A stretch of DNA of 37,304 bases from Akkermansiaceae bacterium (GTDB taxonomy: Bacteria; Verrucomicrobiota; Verrucomicrobiia; Verrucomicrobiales; Akkermansiaceae), in NCBI GenBank assembly GCA_903878115.1, contig CAIRGO010000107.1:1-37304 (forward strand), in the 5' to 3' direction. Every line of letters begins with the position of its first letter. Positions within the stretch are counted from its first letter, which is position 1. The position numbers were made by a program, and so were the translations under genes. Positions 17,193-25,850 of this stretch are shown in pieces. The notes beneath the pieces are model-generated. The model saw only the letters and a list, made by a program, of their open reading frames with translations. It did not search any database and had not been told where the DNA came from.

Positions 17193-18001
17193 ATCCGCAG
17201 TCCACTGCGCGGTATATTCCTGATGTCTGCACTGCCCTGCCTTTCCTCTCAGGAGAACATAAAGGAAAAAAAATTCTGCGGGCCATGGTTCATCAACTGA
17301 CTGGTCTTTACCCTAGTGCTGCCATCCTCGCAGATGCTGACGCTTCATGGAATGGGGAAGAGAATCGTTTTCAGAAAATTCTTCGTCTCTGCGAAGTGAC
17401 GATTGATTCGCAAGGAACTCTTCCAACAGAAGGCCCCGCGCTCGTTGTTGCCAATCATCCTACTGGGCCGATGGATGGCATCGTGCTCGCGGCATGGCTA
17501 ACACAACAACGGCATGATGTTCGCATTCTTACCACCGAATCGTTAGCTGAGATCCCGACACTGCGTGACATTGTCATTCCTTTGAAGTTGTATGAAGGCA
17601 AAAATATCGAGTCATCGAACGCGCAATCTTTGCGGAAGGCGATGATTCATTTGCGCCGCGGTGGTGTTCTCGCCGCATTTCCTGCAGGAACGATCGCTGT
17701 GCCTGATGACCCGCATGCGCCATCGATCGAGCAACCATGGAAAGAAGCCGTCTTTGCTCTAGCGATTCGTTGTCATACACCAGTTGTCTGCCTTCATATT
17801 ACGCAACAACATCGTCCACTTGTAGCGCGCCTATTGCGTACGAATGCCTGGGTTCGCACCTTGGCGATGGGTTGGTTATTTCTTCTCATGAGAAAAAAAA
17901 TCTTCGGTTTAGCCGTGAAGCAAACCATTGTAGTAGATGGAATGTTTGAAGCTGTGGATCTCTGCCATAGTGCGCGTAGGGCACTCGATGAGCTGGGGTA
18001 A
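17189..18001 (+). CDS. PlsC/OlsA-like lysophospholipid acyltransferase
   Basis: 270 residues from ATG 17189, which overlaps the upstream TGA as ATGA. A longer start at 17141 (286 residues) has a GGAG seven bases upstream, but genes in this window do not otherwise use Shine-Dalgarno sites and it would overlap by 52 bp, so I prefer 17189. The motif N-H90-P-T-G-P-M-D96-G is the variant catalytic His/Asp motif found in the OlsA-like branch. FPAGT replaces the FPEG-type glycerol-binding motif, and there is a hydrophobic segment near residues 220-235. The expected reaction is O-acylation of the lyso-lipid made by the upstream OlsB-like enzyme. Some bacteria fuse the two activities in OlsF; here they are separate but coupled. 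Confidence 0.85.
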   Translation: MNPQSTARYIPDVCTALPFLSGEHKGKKILRAMVHQLTGLYPSAAILADADASWNGEENRFQKILRLCEVTIDSQGTLPTEGPALVVANHPTGPMDGIVLAAWLTQQRHDVRILTTESLAEIPTLRDIVIPLKLYEGKNIESSNAQSLRKAMIHLRRGGVLAAFPAGTIAVPDDPHAPSIEQPWKEAVFALAIRCHTPVVCLHITQQHRPLVARLLRTNAWVRTLAMGWLFLLMRKKIFGLAVKQTIVVDGMFEAVDLCHSARRALDELG

Positions 18002-18362
18002 AATTCAACTACAGATAAAAGTTGGGATTCGCTAGAATGTCATGGAAGGGCGTAAAGCCGAAATGACACAAGCCGCGCGAAGTTGGAAAATTCTGTAATA
18101 TAGGTATGTGTATATCTGTAATTGTATCTGATTCATTAAAATATTGATAAGAATGCAAATCGAAACAGCGGAGTTGCGCACTCGTGCCGAGATAATCCTC
18201 AGTGCTTAAGGACAAGCCAAAACGGGACGCCTAGTCTCCCTGGTATGAGCATCAACTACCGATTAAACGTGTTGCACGAAGTATGATTGCCAGACTAGAC
18301 TATCGAATCGTTAAAGGCCGCCAAAAATCTCCCATTATAACTCGATCCAAAAATCCCAAATA
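18002..18362. other. Intergenic region before glycoside hydrolase genes
   Basis: 361 bp. No credible gene: a 68-codon minus-strand frame at 18009-18215 lacks a signal peptide or any recognisable motif. There is an AT-rich part at about 18100-18160. It probably carries the promoter of the 18363-21856 gene pair. No clear operator or terminator was seen. Confidence 0.5.
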
Positions 18363-19445
18363 ATGCGCATCACTCGCCTCCTCCTCCTTGCTATTGCTTC
18401 CATGGTTTACGCGGAGGAACTTGATCTTGGTGCGCGAATTCAACCTCTACCTACCGTCAATCGTTTTGCGGAAGAGGGCTATTTCGTCTGGTGCGGTGCG
18501 CCGGTGAAAGGCGCTGAGGGAAAGCATCATCTTTTCTACTCGCGCTGGTCGGTGAAATTCGGTTTTGCTCCAGGCTGGGCGATTCATTCGGAAATTGCTT
18601 ATGCCGTAGCAGACAAACCTGCTGGTCCTTATCACCACGTCAATGTTGCCTTGCCACCACGAGGCATCAATCCCACGACGGGAAAAAAATACTGGGATGC
18701 GGACGTTGCCCATAATGCTAACGCATTTTTCCATGACGGAAAGTATTACCTTTTTTACACGGGAAATTATGGCGATGGGAAAAGTTATCCCATGCATCGC
18801 AATCACCAGCGTGTGGGTCTCGCCGTTGCGGAAAATCCAGCAGGGCCATGGAAACGATTCGACCAACCGATTGTTGACATCACCGACGACAAGAAATCCT
18901 TCGACTCGCTCTGCACCACCAATCCCGCCGCCTGCATGAGACCCGACGGCGGAGTTTTGGTGATTTACAAAGCCGTGCAACATCTCGATGGCAAGGAAAT
19001 GGGCGGCAATGTCCGCTTCGGTGCGGCCATCGCCAAAACACCAGAAGGCCCTTACGTGAAAACTCCCGGAAAGATCTTCGAAGCGGATAAACCCGGCCAG
19101 GAATGGATGCTTTGTGAGGATCCCTTCATCTGGTTCAGTCCGAAATATGGCAATCGCTATTATTCCGTCGCCCGCGATGTGGTGGGTACTTTCAGCGGTG
19201 CTAAAGGAGGACTCTGTATGTTTCAATCCGAAGACGGACTTGACTGGAAACCCTCAACTCACGCAAAAGTCCTCGGCGATTCCTATCCACTCGAAGACGG
19301 AAGCATCAGTCAGTCGCGGATTGAGCGTCCTTTTATTCTTTTAGAAAATAACGAACCCATCTATCTATTCGGTGCCGCCGATGGTTACCTCAAAAACGGC
19401 AAGATCAGCAACAACGTCCAGTTTCCCATCGCTCCGGCGAAATAG
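18363..19445 (+). CDS. Secreted five-bladed beta-propeller glycoside hydrolase-like protein (GH43/GH117-type)
   Basis: 360 residues with a signal peptide (MRITRLLLLAIASMVYA). Repeated blades have the pattern hydrophobic-x-Y-F-F/Y-x-G...A-x-A-x-N/K-P-A-G-P-W/Y: HHLFYSRWS, AYAVADKPAGPYHH, KYYLFYTGNYG, GLAVAENPAGPWKRF, AAIAKTPEGPYVKT and GLCMFQSEDGLDWKPS. This is the signature of five-bladed propeller hydrolases (GH43, GH117 and relatives). Candidate acidic residues include the WDADVAHNA Asp and E252-D253 in LCEDPFIW. The family and substrate are not resolved; GH117 enzymes cleave anhydrogalactose-containing oligosaccharides and GH43 arabino/xylo/galacto-sides. It is followed 17 bp later by the GH36-like gene, probably one operon. 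Confidence 0.75.
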   Translation: MRITRLLLLAIASMVYAEELDLGARIQPLPTVNRFAEEGYFVWCGAPVKGAEGKHHLFYSRWSVKFGFAPGWAIHSEIAYAVADKPAGPYHHVNVALPPRGINPTTGKKYWDADVAHNANAFFHDGKYYLFYTGNYGDGKSYPMHRNHQRVGLAVAENPAGPWKRFDQPIVDITDDKKSFDSLCTTNPAACMRPDGGVLVIYKAVQHLDGKEMGGNVRFGAAIAKTPEGPYVKTPGKIFEADKPGQEWMLCEDPFIWFSPKYGNRYYSVARDVVGTFSGAKGGLCMFQSEDGLDWKPSTHAKVLGDSYPLEDGSISQSRIERPFILLENNEPIYLFGAADGYLKNGKISNNVQFPIAPAK

Positions 19446-19462
19446 ATCCATTCAATATTTAT

Positions 19463-21856
19463 ATGAAAAAAATCACCTATCTTGTCCTCGCCATCGTTTT
19501 GAATTGTGCGTCCAGCTTACGGGCTGCGGTGGACGTGCAGCAGACTGGTAATGTGGTCGTTCTGTCGAACGAAAAGGTTTCGCTTTCGATCGACTTGAAG
19601 CTGCGACGTTATTCGGTCACCGATACCCTGACCAAGGAGGTCGTGCTGGGCGATGCCTGGATGGCGGCGGACGGTTGGGGCCGCGATCGCAAGGGCGTCA
19701 AGCCGAGCGCTTGGAAAGGGTGGGAGGTCAGTCAGACCCAGCAGAATGTGGCCGATGCATTCGGCAACGGAAGGCGCTTGGTGGTGACTATGAGCAACCC
19801 CGTGCGACCCGCGACCGCGACTTATTTGTTCTCCTACACACTTTACGAAAACAGCAGTGCGGTATTCATGGGTTTCGGCCTGCAAAATACACGGGACTTC
19901 GACATCCGTCTGATGGACTCGGCGCCGATGGTCGGTGCAAAACTTTTTCCCGGCAAGTCCGTGGAGCAAGTGTTGACATTGAATGGATCCGCCGGAGCGG
20001 AAGCCGCGAAAGTCCAAGCGGGACCGACACGTGAATCAGCGAACAGCTTGATGCTCACCTGCCTGAAGGATGGGCAAAGGCGCACGGTGGTCTGGGGCGG
20101 ATTGGCCAATCAGGATTTCGGAAAGTGGGCAGCCGTGAGCGATGGCGCGATGGAATTCACCGCCAAAGATCCCGTGGGCCGACTGGTGGATGCCGGCCAA
20201 ACGTACTGGGCGAACGACACTTTTTATCTAGATGTGGCGACGCCCGATCCCTTCTTGGCACTGGAACAATATGGGCGGGCCATGCGACTTGCTAACCACG
20301 CGAATCCGAATGTTTACGATTTCCCAGTGTTGTGCGGATGGTCGGTGGGGGCTATAAGCCATCTGCCTGGAATCAATAATTCCCAAAAACTGGTCGGAGA
20401 ACTGGAAGCTGCGCAGAAAGCCGGAGTGACCAAATACACCAAAGTCGGTATCCGCTTGGAGCCTGACACCTATTGCAATTTTAATGGAAATACCGAACAA
20501 GGTTGGTGGGACGATGCGCATTGGGCGCAATATGGCCATCTGGTGCCGCCTTACGACACCTTTGCCAAATGGGGCACCGCGATTCGTGAACGCGATGGCA
20601 TTCCCTATACTTATTTCCAGGTTGGCATGCCGTCGGACGACTACGCGCGTGCATTTCCGGGCCACATGCTGTTCAATGACATCAGCCGCTTGCAGGTTTC
20701 TCATTCGCACCATCAACCGTTGGTCAGCTACGACTACACCGATCCGGATTTTCAAAAACACATGCGGGAAGTTTGGTCGCGCTTGCGGCGTGACGGCGTT
20801 CGCGGCATCAAGTTCGACTATCCGGAAACCGGCTGGCGTCCCGAAGGTGGTTTTGAAAATCGCCACGCCACCACCGCCTTTGCCTACCGCGAAGCATTTA
20901 AGCTCTGCCGTGAAGGCTTGGGCGCGGATGCGTTTATTGACGAACGGAACTTGGGCGAATCTGGCCGCCCCTGTCTGGATGTCACGGCAGGTATCGTGGA
21001 CACCCAGCGCAACTGGTCGGATTCTAACGGTTTTGAACCGGCTATGATCAGCATCGGCGGCCTGCGCTGGTATAAGAACCGCACGGTCTTCAATTATTTC
21101 CCGGACACCAAGGCGGTGCATGGCTGCACGCCTGAGATCCGCCAGTCCATGCTGACGATGGTTTTCCTGACCAGCGGGCGGATTGATTTGGCGACATCAT
21201 TCACCCTCTTCACGCCGGAGATCGTCCACGACTTCTCGCGCATCTATCCGGCTTACCGCGAACCTTTTACCGCGCGTCCGCTGGATACCTTCACCGGTGT
21301 GGTTCACCCGCAAGTTTATGATTTGGAACTCACGCCGGACTGGCATCAGGTGGCGTTGTTTAACACCTCTGCGAAGGCTGGCCCGGTGGCGGTGGCTTTG
21401 AGCGGTGATCGGGTTACTGCTGGTGCGATCGGCCTCGATTCCGCCGCGTCCTATTATGTTTATGATTTCTGGTCCGACACTCTGCTCGGGAAATTTCCGG
21501 GTACGGCAAAGATAGAAAAGGAACTGGGTCCGTCGCATTGCGCGATGCTTTCCATCCGCAAGGTGCAATCGAACCCACAAGTGCTCTCCACCAATCGCCA
21601 CGTGCTGCAAGGCTGGGTGGATCTGGCGGATATGAAATGGGATGCCGCTGGCAAGAAACTCAGTGGCGTGGCCAAGGTGATCGGCGGCGAGCCTTTCCGC
21701 CTCGTGCTGGCGGGCAATGGCAGCAAGCCTCTCAAAGTTACTGCTAACGATGCCGTGGCGCGAATGGAGCCACACCCTGCTGGCGATGAGTTCACGACAC
21801 TGGTGCTGGAACGGAAAGAAAATGGCGCAGTCAACTGGAGCGTGGACTTCGAATGA
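19463..21856 (+). CDS. Secreted GH36-like (clan D) glycosidase, probable alpha-galactosidase type
   Basis: 797 residues with a signal peptide (1 to ~22). An N-terminal beta-sandwich (~25-290; VVLSNEKVSLSIDLKLRRYSV) is followed by a TIM barrel (~300-620) and a C-terminal beta-domain. The barrel shows VRGIKFDY with D452 as the likely nucleophile at the strand-4 position used by GH27/GH36, and DTQRNWSD with D520 as a plausible acid/base. The family hydrolyses alpha-galactosides or related alpha-linked sugars; the exact substrate is unknown. The gene appears richer in G+C, especially at third positions, than the neighbouring sulfatases, hinting at a different history. It follows the propeller hydrolase by 17 bp and converges on the minus-strand operon. 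Confidence 0.75.
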   Translation: MKKITYLVLAIVLNCASSLRAAVDVQQTGNVVVLSNEKVSLSIDLKLRRYSVTDTLTKEVVLGDAWMAADGWGRDRKGVKPSAWKGWEVSQTQQNVADAFGNGRRLVVTMSNPVRPATATYLFSYTLYENSSAVFMGFGLQNTRDFDIRLMDSAPMVGAKLFPGKSVEQVLTLNGSAGAEAAKVQAGPTRESANSLMLTCLKDGQRRTVVWGGLANQDFGKWAAVSDGAMEFTAKDPVGRLVDAGQTYWANDTFYLDVATPDPFLALEQYGRAMRLANHANPNVYDFPVLCGWSVGAISHLPGINNSQKLVGELEAAQKAGVTKYTKVGIRLEPDTYCNFNGNTEQGWWDDAHWAQYGHLVPPYDTFAKWGTAIRERDGIPYTYFQVGMPSDDYARAFPGHMLFNDISRLQVSHSHHQPLVSYDYTDPDFQKHMREVWSRLRRDGVRGIKFDYPETGWRPEGGFENRHATTAFAYREAFKLCREGLGADAFIDERNLGESGRPCLDVTAGIVDTQRNWSDSNGFEPAMISIGGLRWYKNRTVFNYFPDTKAVHGCTPEIRQSMLTMVFLTSGRIDLATSFTLFTPEIVHDFSRIYPAYREPFTARPLDTFTGVVHPQVYDLELTPDWHQVALFNTSAKAGPVAVALSGDRVTAGAIGLDSAASYYVYDFWSDTLLGKFPGTAKIEKELGPSHCAMLSIRKVQSNPQVLSTNRHVLQGWVDLADMKWDAAGKKLSGVAKVIGGEPFRLVLAGNGSKPLKVTANDAVARMEPHPAGDEFTTLVLERKENGAVNWSVDFE

Positions 21857-21875
21857 ATCGTCGTTTGAGCAACCA

Positions 21876-21989
21876 ATGAAGTATACCATCGCCATTCAGA
21901 ATCCCAGCCCGAAGTCAGACGAGGATGCCACTCATCCACCATTGTTGTGGATAGCTTTTGCCCGTGACGGATCAATTGATGCTTTTTAA
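21876..21989 (+). other. 37-codon ORF between convergent genes, doubtful
   Basis: ATG 21876 opens a 37-residue frame (MKYTIAIQNPSPKS... ending in DAF) in the gap after the GH36-like gene, overlapping the last 18 bp of the minus-strand gene. The MKYTIAI start resembles the first strand of HicB-type antitoxins, but the frame stops before any fold could form. It may be a remnant or chance. Confidence 0.15.
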
Positions 21990-24356
21990 TTCGACGGTAT
22001 CGGTGGCGGATTCGATGGACTTGATGAGGGCGGTGACTTGGGCGACATCTGCTTCTTTCATGCCGTTGGCGGGCATGTCTTTTTCGAGTTGGTGGAGGCG
22101 TGGGATCATTGGTTTGGCGGCGGCGCCGTAGGCACCGAGGGCTTTGAGGCAGCGGGGAACGCGGTCGCCCTTGCCCCATTTATCGAGTTCCAAGACCACA
22201 AAGCATAATTCCATGCCTTCCTTGATCTTGTGCTTGGCGAAGAGATCAAGGCCCGAAAGGCGGATGCCGGCGGCAAACATTTCGCCGCTCGGGGCTGGTG
22301 TGATGATCGCTTCACGAATGGCGGGGAGCAGTGGTTTGATTTCCTCATAGCTGAGTTGTTGATAAATGCCGCCGATGTCGCCACGGGCGCGACCGTCTTG
22401 GTTTTTTAATCCCGCGGACACGGCTTTGAGGAGCAGAGTTTTATCGACGTTGCCGAGGGATTTTTTCAGCATTTTTCCAAAAACATTGAAGCACAGATAA
22501 CGTTGTTCCATGCCGCGCGGATCTTCGGCGGTGGGTGGTAGGGTGAGTTTTTCTAACAAAATTGGCAACGTGGACATGGCGGGTTCGCCGATACCCGCCA
22601 ATGTCTCGGCGGCCTTGATGCGGGTCCAGATGTCTTTATCGGAGAGAAGTTTTGTCAATGCGGGAACAGCAGGTGCACCAGCGGTTTTGATTTGAGCGAG
22701 GCCATCGCAGGCGCCGTAGCGGGTTTCTGGGTGCGTGGAGCCGAGCATTTTGATGAGAGCGGCGACTGGTTGCTCACCCTTGCGGCGTCCAAGTGCCATG
22801 GCGGCGCGATCACGGACGATGGGAGACCAGTTGCTTAGTGCTTCGAGAAGTTGATCGGGGCTGAGTTTGTCGTAGGCACTGTTGCGATCTTTATTGTCCC
22901 AGCCGCGACCATCGAGAATCAGAGACTTGGCAGTGGCGGCATCAATCTGTGGAGCGAGGTTGGGTTGTTTTCCGGTGAGTAGGATTTTTTTGAGTGGCAT
23001 GGCGTAAGCTAACAGATAGTTGCCGCTGGCATCCCAGTTGGCATAGCTATCGTTGCCAATCTCAGGCGGACCTAGGTGGACGAAATTTCCAGAGGCACCG
23101 CGTGCTAGGTCGAAATACCAAGAGCCAAATTCGTTCATCCAAGCGCCGGTGGCTTGTGGTCCTGATAAAGCAACTCCGGGCATGGACCAGACGATGTTGA
23201 AATAATTTCCCGTGTGACCGCAATCACGTTCTGATCCGAAGGACGAAGTGGACATGCGTGAAAAGAACTCTGCACCCTTGTCTTCGCCGAGTAAATTGAA
23301 CATTACTCCGACCATGCCGCACTTGCCATTGTCTTCGTGCGTTTGCATCCATGGAACGTGGTCACCGTAGGGGATGCAACCCTTGCCGATGTAGAATCGC
23401 AGCAGCTTGGTACTGCGTTCGATGGCGAGATCGAGAGCTGGGTCTTTCACGCCGGCGATGCGCGCCATTGCCATCGCGGTGGTGAGCGGTACGCCAGGAG
23501 AGTTCATCATTCCGTAGCCGAAAAGTCGTCCGTCGGGTTGGGCAAATTTATGCCCCCATGAGCCGACCGCGCTTTGACCATTAGCGGCTTCGAGTGCGAG
23601 ACGCTTCAGACCAGGCATGACCGATACATCACCGGTGGCAATTTTGTATTCGGCGAGAAACATCATGACGTAGCCGTAGTACCACGTCGCCATCGAGTCG
23701 GCGGAGAAATTTTCTGCCCACTCGGTTTCCTTCTTGATCAGCGGCAAATAACTCGGGTCACCACTGGCTAACAAAGCAAGCGCATTGAGTGAACGTGGGA
23801 TGGGGTTGATGCGTTTGGCATAGGTGGGATCCGCCATTCGTTCGGCGAGATCTTTGCTGCCTTGTTCGAGAATGAGTTTCGATTTTGGGCAATTGTAGGG
23901 AGCAGTGGTGCTGTAGGTTCCGAGCACGGGAATTTTCACCACGACTTCTGACGAGCTACCAGCGCGCCAGCGGGTTAGGCTGAGATTTCCTTTGCCGGCA
24001 TCCGATTCCGCAATGGTCAGTGCCTTACCGATTTCGGTGCGTGGGTCATAGGAAAATGGCTTGCCGCCGACGCCGAGAATCACGTCACCAACTGCAAGTA
24101 TACCATCGGCGGGAGTGTCTTTTTCCACCTTGGTGATGGAGATTTGGCGGGCCACTGTGGTGACCATTTTTTCACAATACATCCAGCCGCGAGCGCCTGT
24201 GGCGCCGAGGTTCCAATCGTGATTAGCACCTGCGGGGATCGCTTCGCCCTTAGTGAAATCGGGCATGGTGATCGACTTGATTTTGCCAGCGCCGAAAACA
24301 TTGCTGGGGATGGCAAAAATGGCGAGAGTTGCCAGAGAAATGAGTGTTTTTTTCAT
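21972..24356 (-). CDS. Secreted PDZ - DUF6288-like - HEAT-repeat protein
   Basis: 794 residues with a signal peptide (1 to ~23). A PDZ-like domain at ~68-142 (ISITKVEKDTPADG, LAVGDVILGVGGKPF) is preceded by an N-G-A-T-G-A-R-G-W-M-Y segment. Residues ~160-500 are an alpha-rich region (RSLNALALLASGD, SWGHKFAQPDGRLFGYGMMNS, GHTGNYFNIVWSMPG) that fits the DUF6288 type seen in PVC bacteria and looks like an alpha/alpha toroid. HEAT-like repeats follow from ~520 to 780 (WSPIVRDRAAMALGRRKGE, HPETRYGACDGLAQI, DIWTRIKAAETLAGIGE). No catalytic activity is established; a glycan-processing or scaffold role is inferred from location. It starts 4 bp after the SGNH esterase gene, so the two form a minus-strand operon. 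Confidence 0.8.
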   Translation of the reverse strand: MKKTLISLATLAIFAIPSNVFGAGKIKSITMPDFTKGEAIPAGANHDWNLGATGARGWMYCEKMVTTVARQISITKVEKDTPADGILAVGDVILGVGGKPFSYDPRTEIGKALTIAESDAGKGNLSLTRWRAGSSSEVVVKIPVLGTYSTTAPYNCPKSKLILEQGSKDLAERMADPTYAKRINPIPRSLNALALLASGDPSYLPLIKKETEWAENFSADSMATWYYGYVMMFLAEYKIATGDVSVMPGLKRLALEAANGQSAVGSWGHKFAQPDGRLFGYGMMNSPGVPLTTAMAMARIAGVKDPALDLAIERSTKLLRFYIGKGCIPYGDHVPWMQTHEDNGKCGMVGVMFNLLGEDKGAEFFSRMSTSSFGSERDCGHTGNYFNIVWSMPGVALSGPQATGAWMNEFGSWYFDLARGASGNFVHLGPPEIGNDSYANWDASGNYLLAYAMPLKKILLTGKQPNLAPQIDAATAKSLILDGRGWDNKDRNSAYDKLSPDQLLEALSNWSPIVRDRAAMALGRRKGEQPVAALIKMLGSTHPETRYGACDGLAQIKTAGAPAVPALTKLLSDKDIWTRIKAAETLAGIGEPAMSTLPILLEKLTLPPTAEDPRGMEQRYLCFNVFGKMLKKSLGNVDKTLLLKAVSAGLKNQDGRARGDIGGIYQQLSYEEIKPLLPAIREAIITPAPSGEMFAAGIRLSGLDLFAKHKIKEGMELCFVVLELDKWGKGDRVPRCLKALGAYGAAAKPMIPRLHQLEKDMPANGMKEADVAQVTALIKSIESATDTVELKSIN

Positions 24357-24360
24357 GTAT

Positions 24361-25560
24361 TTATTTTTTGAGTTGTATCATCGATTCGGCAAGTCCTTTG
24401 CCGATACTGCCGAGAATTTTTGCTGAGCCGAGGTAGTGGTATCCTTGATTGGAAACGCCTTTTTCAATCACCAATCGTTCGCGGTCGGATAGGCCTTCAG
24501 CGAGCAGTTTATCCAATGCTGCTTTATCCTCTACTGCTGCTGCTTTTTTTCCCTTAGCTGTGGGCTTCTTTGCTTGTTGTTTGATCTTGTCTCTCTTGGC
24601 GCAAGCAGCGTCTAGTTCTAGGTCCCAATACTTCTCCGTCATCACGGCCGCTACGTTGCCTTTGAACTCTGGCAAAAGTGTTGGCGCGGCCATGGCACTG
24701 CGTAAATTCAACTTGTGGTCCGGCTTGTCAGACGGCACTGACGGTCCACCTACTCCGAGAACTCCGATGGCGAAGGGCATTTTCGGCGCATTCAAATCCT
24801 TGCGCACATCGCGGATAAAGTGTGCCATCGTGGTACTATAAGCATCGTAGCCGCCGGGTTTATCGCGGTTCGGATAAGTGCCTTGGTCTACGAGGTCATT
24901 CCAGCCTTGGAACCAAGCGAAGCCAGCCAGTTCGTATCCCTGAGCGGCGTCGTATTCAGGCGCCACTCGTTTGATGTCGCCGATCACTTTTTTTACATGT
25001 TCGATCATCAATCGATAATATACTCCAGTTTCCTTTTCTTTGTCAGCTTTCATGGTGGCGATGTCTTTGCCCTTCTTTTGGAGATCGACGAGCTGCGTTT
25101 CGCTAAACGTATAAGGTCCCGCACTTGGTGGGCGGAAATCCGTATTAAGGCTTTTTCCGCCCCATGATGTTTTGATCAATAAAATCGGCGCATCAGTGGA
25201 CTTCTCCATGTAAAGGCCGAAGGTGAATTCAGGGCCGATCTTTTCTGTCGCGGCGCCAAATCCCGCGCTGAGTTTTCCGGTCTGTTCCGTCGTGTCATCT
25301 CCGCTACAACCGATTGAGGAAATCCACACCCGTTCACAAACTTTCGGTTTGCCATCGGGACCGAGCATGTCTGCGAGCATTGGTTTGGTCGCCGGATCCA
25401 TACCGATGTGTTCGAAGGTGCTGATCTTGGCGTGGCCTTGCATGTTCGACTGCCCGGCGAGGATGTAGACTTGCAAAGGTTTTGCCTGCAATTGATTCGT
25501 GAGAAAAAGTGCTGCCAGCGACAAAAGAACGTTAGGGAAATAGCGAAGTATTAGTATCAT
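24361..25560 (-). CDS. Sialate O-acetylesterase-type SGNH carbohydrate esterase
   Basis: 399 residues with a signal peptide (1 to ~26). Block I is LAGQSNMQGH with nucleophile S38. SWGGKSL and FAWFQGWND are the conserved blocks of the SASA / CE6 family, and NQGYHYLG near the C-terminus supplies catalytic H375. The family removes acetyl groups from sugars such as sialic acid or plant and algal polysaccharides, so here it probably deacetylates the target glycan. Odd feature: a lysine/alanine-rich insert (QQAKKPTAKGKKAAAVEDK, about 320-345) just before the last catalytic block, similar in composition to tails on neighbouring sulfatases. It is the first gene of a minus-strand operon, divergent from the sulfatase at 25851. 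Confidence 0.88.
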   Translation of the reverse strand: MILILRYFPNVLLSLAALFLTNQLQAKPLQVYILAGQSNMQGHAKISTFEHIGMDPATKPMLADMLGPDGKPKVCERVWISSIGCSGDDTTEQTGKLSAGFGAATEKIGPEFTFGLYMEKSTDAPILLIKTSWGGKSLNTDFRPPSAGPYTFSETQLVDLQKKGKDIATMKADKEKETGVYYRLMIEHVKKVIGDIKRVAPEYDAAQGYELAGFAWFQGWNDLVDQGTYPNRDKPGGYDAYSTTMAHFIRDVRKDLNAPKMPFAIGVLGVGGPSVPSDKPDHKLNLRSAMAAPTLLPEFKGNVAAVMTEKYWDLELDAACAKRDKIKQQAKKPTAKGKKAAAVEDKAALDKLLAEGLSDRERLVIEKGVSNQGYHYLGSAKILGSIGKGLAESMIQLKK

Positions 25561-25689
25561 ATTATCGGAGTAATTTCATCAATACGGAGGGTGGATGCAA
25601 TCTTTATCATTTTGTTCCAAAAGTGGTTTTGAGTTTAGCTAGACGGGCGTGCGGCAGGATTTATTTTTTCGATGAGACTATTGGATTGC

Positions 25690-25727
25690 CGGTAGCCGCC
25701 AAATGCGACATAACCGATCGGTAGCCG
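25690..25727. promoter_or_regulatory. Candidate operator repeats in divergent promoter region
   Basis: Two direct copies of CGGTAGCCG (25690-25698 and 25719-25727) start 29 bp apart in the 290-bp gap between the divergent esterase and sulfatase genes. The second overlaps a perfect ACCGATCGGT palindrome (25713-25722). The spacing is near three helical turns, so a dimeric regulator controlling both directions is possible. No regulator gene is in the window. Confidence 0.35.
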
Positions 25728-25850
25728 ATTGATTCGTTATAAAAAAATGAACGATGTAATCAAAATGCTACGTAACGATCTGGGAAAATTGTTGTCATGC
25801 AAGATTGTAAAAAACCAAAAACAAATAGGCCCATATAAACATTCTACTAT

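Noticed and set aside
18009-18215. 68-codon minus-strand frame in the 18.0-18.4 kb gap
   Set aside because: No motif, no signal peptide and no gene-like context.
20228-21121. 297-codon minus-strand frame opposite the GH36-like gene
   Set aside because: The plus-strand protein has clear domain signatures throughout; the minus frame has none.
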